This document shows, piece after piece, positions 54,491-55,576 of a stretch of DNA of 55,576 bases. This DNA comes from Actinomycetes bacterium (GTDB taxonomy: Bacteria; Actinomycetota; Thermoleophilia; BMS3ABIN01). Each line of letters begins with the position of its first letter. Position 1 is the first letter of the stretch. A program made the translations under genes and the position numbers. The notes beneath the pieces were generated by a model. That model was not told the DNA's origin. It made no database searches and worked only from the letters and a program-made list of their open reading frames with translations. The DNA lies in contig JAJRYJ010000013.1 of assembly GCA_024275795.1 (NCBI GenBank), positions 1 to 55,576 of the forward strand, given 5' to 3'.

Positions 54491-55576
54491 GTGGCGCGGC
54501 GGCGCTTCCGCAAGGTCTATGAGCTGAAGCGGGTGCTGGGGTGGCCTTCCCTCTATTCCACCGCTTACGGCAACGTGGGCTCTTCCATCTACTATGCCCT
54601 GGGCGTGGTGGCCCTGTTCGCACTGGGCCTCTCGCCGGTCGTCTTCATGGTCGCCGGCCTGGTCTTCGCCCTGACATCCTTTTCCTACGCCGAGGCCACG
54701 GCCGCCGTGCCGGAGGCGGGGGGCTCATCCAGCTTCGCCCGCCGCGCCTTCAACGAGATGGTGAGCTTCGGGGACGGCTGGGCGCTGATGCTGGACTACA
54801 TCATCACCATCGCCATCTCCGCCTTCTTCGTCCCCAACTACCTGGCGGTCTTCATCCCCATGCTCAAGACCTGGCCCGCCAACACCATCGGCGGCGTCAT
54901 CGTCATCCTGCTGCTGGTGGTGATGAACATCATCGGCGTCAAGGAGGCCGCGGGCCTGAACATCACCCTGGCCGTTCTTGACCTGGTGACGCAGCTTTTC
55001 CTGATCATCATCGGCCTGTTCCTGCTGCTCAGCCCCGAGACGCTGATAGATAACGTCATCTGGGGCGTGGCGCCCACATGGGGGCAGCTGCTATTCGGCA
55101 TCTCCATCGCCATGATCGCCTACACGGGCATCGAGACCATCTCCAACCTGGCGGGGGAAGCCAAGCAACCGGACAAGGACGTGCCCCGCTCCATCATCAT
55201 GGTGCTGGTGACGGTGCTGGTGATGTATGCCTCCATTTCCGTGATCGCCCTGAGCGTGATGCCGGTGCGGCAGGCCATCAAGGACCCGGTGACCGAGGAG
55301 GTCGTCTACGACGTCAGCGACTTCGGCGAGGTGCTCGATCCCGGGAGCGGCCGGGTCGAGGGGGAGCTCGTGGGGGAGGACCAGGTACGCACAGAGTCCG
55401 GCGAGGTGGTGCCTGCCGGCGGTGACCTGGTCTATGTGACCGACCTTTCCGAGAAATGGCTCGAGGACACGGTGATGGGCATCGTGCGCGACGAGAACCG
55501 GGGCATCGCCAGCATCCTGCCGACGCTGGCGACCATCCTGGCGGCCTGGGTGGGCCTGCTGGCGGCCACCATCCTG
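54491..55576 (+). CDS. APC-superfamily amino acid permease, truncated at window end
   Basis: GTG start; manual translation 'VYELKRVLGWPSLYSTAYGNVGSSIYYALGVVALFALGLSPVVFMVAGLVFALTSFSYAEATAAVPEAGGSSSFARRAFNE...'; open to the window edge, not in ORF track. Confidence 0.88.
   Translation, partial: MARRRFRKVYELKRVLGWPSLYSTAYGNVGSSIYYALGVVALFALGLSPVVFMVAGLVFALTSFSYAEATAAVPEAGGSSSFARRAFNEMVSFGDGWALMLDYIITIAISAFFVPNYLAVFIPMLKTWPANTIGGVIVILLLVVMNIIGVKEAAGLNITLAVLDLVTQLFLIIIGLFLLLSPETLIDNVIWGVAPTWGQLLFGISIAMIAYTGIETISNLAGEAKQPDKDVPRSIIMVLVTVLVMYASISVIALSVMPVRQAIKDPVTEEVVYDVSDFGEVLDPGSGRVEGELVGEDQVRTESGEVVPAGGDLVYVTDLSEKWLEDTVMGIVRDENRGIASILPTLATILAAWVGLLAATIL

Overview
The 55.6 kb window is high-GC bacterial chromosome. 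Its core is a nearly contiguous transcription/translation supercluster on the + strand: tRNA-Tyr/Thr/Met, rpmG, tRNA-Trp, secE-nusG-rplKAJL-rpoBC, rpsL-rpsG-fusA-tuf, the S10/spc/alpha operons with secY-map-infA-rpmJ, rpoA, rplQ, ecfA1A2T and truA. The actinobacterial-like beta-prime N-terminal region and general style suggest a deep-branching Actinobacteriota-type lineage (inference, not tested). Flanking accessory genes are two membrane glycosyltransferases, hyuA/hyuB fused in frame to a membrane protein, a P-type H+-ATPase, a receiver-like/HEAT/GT2/SGNH-lipoprotein cluster, an ArsR regulator, a MOT1-like transporter divergent from a LysR regulator, a H+-pyrophosphatase and a truncated APC permease. 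The most striking observation is an in-frame TAG that divides rpoA at the alphaNTD/alphaCTD boundary. Others are: a perfect 31-bp inverted repeat between rplL and rpoB, an L10-leader attenuator with a visible antiterminator pairing, a structured rpsL leader, a HyuB-membrane protein fusion without a stop, an untracked 50-aa Cys-rich ORF, and an ArsR promoter with a palindrome in its -35/-10 spacer. No searches or folding programs were run; all calls come from reading the sequence and the supplied translations.
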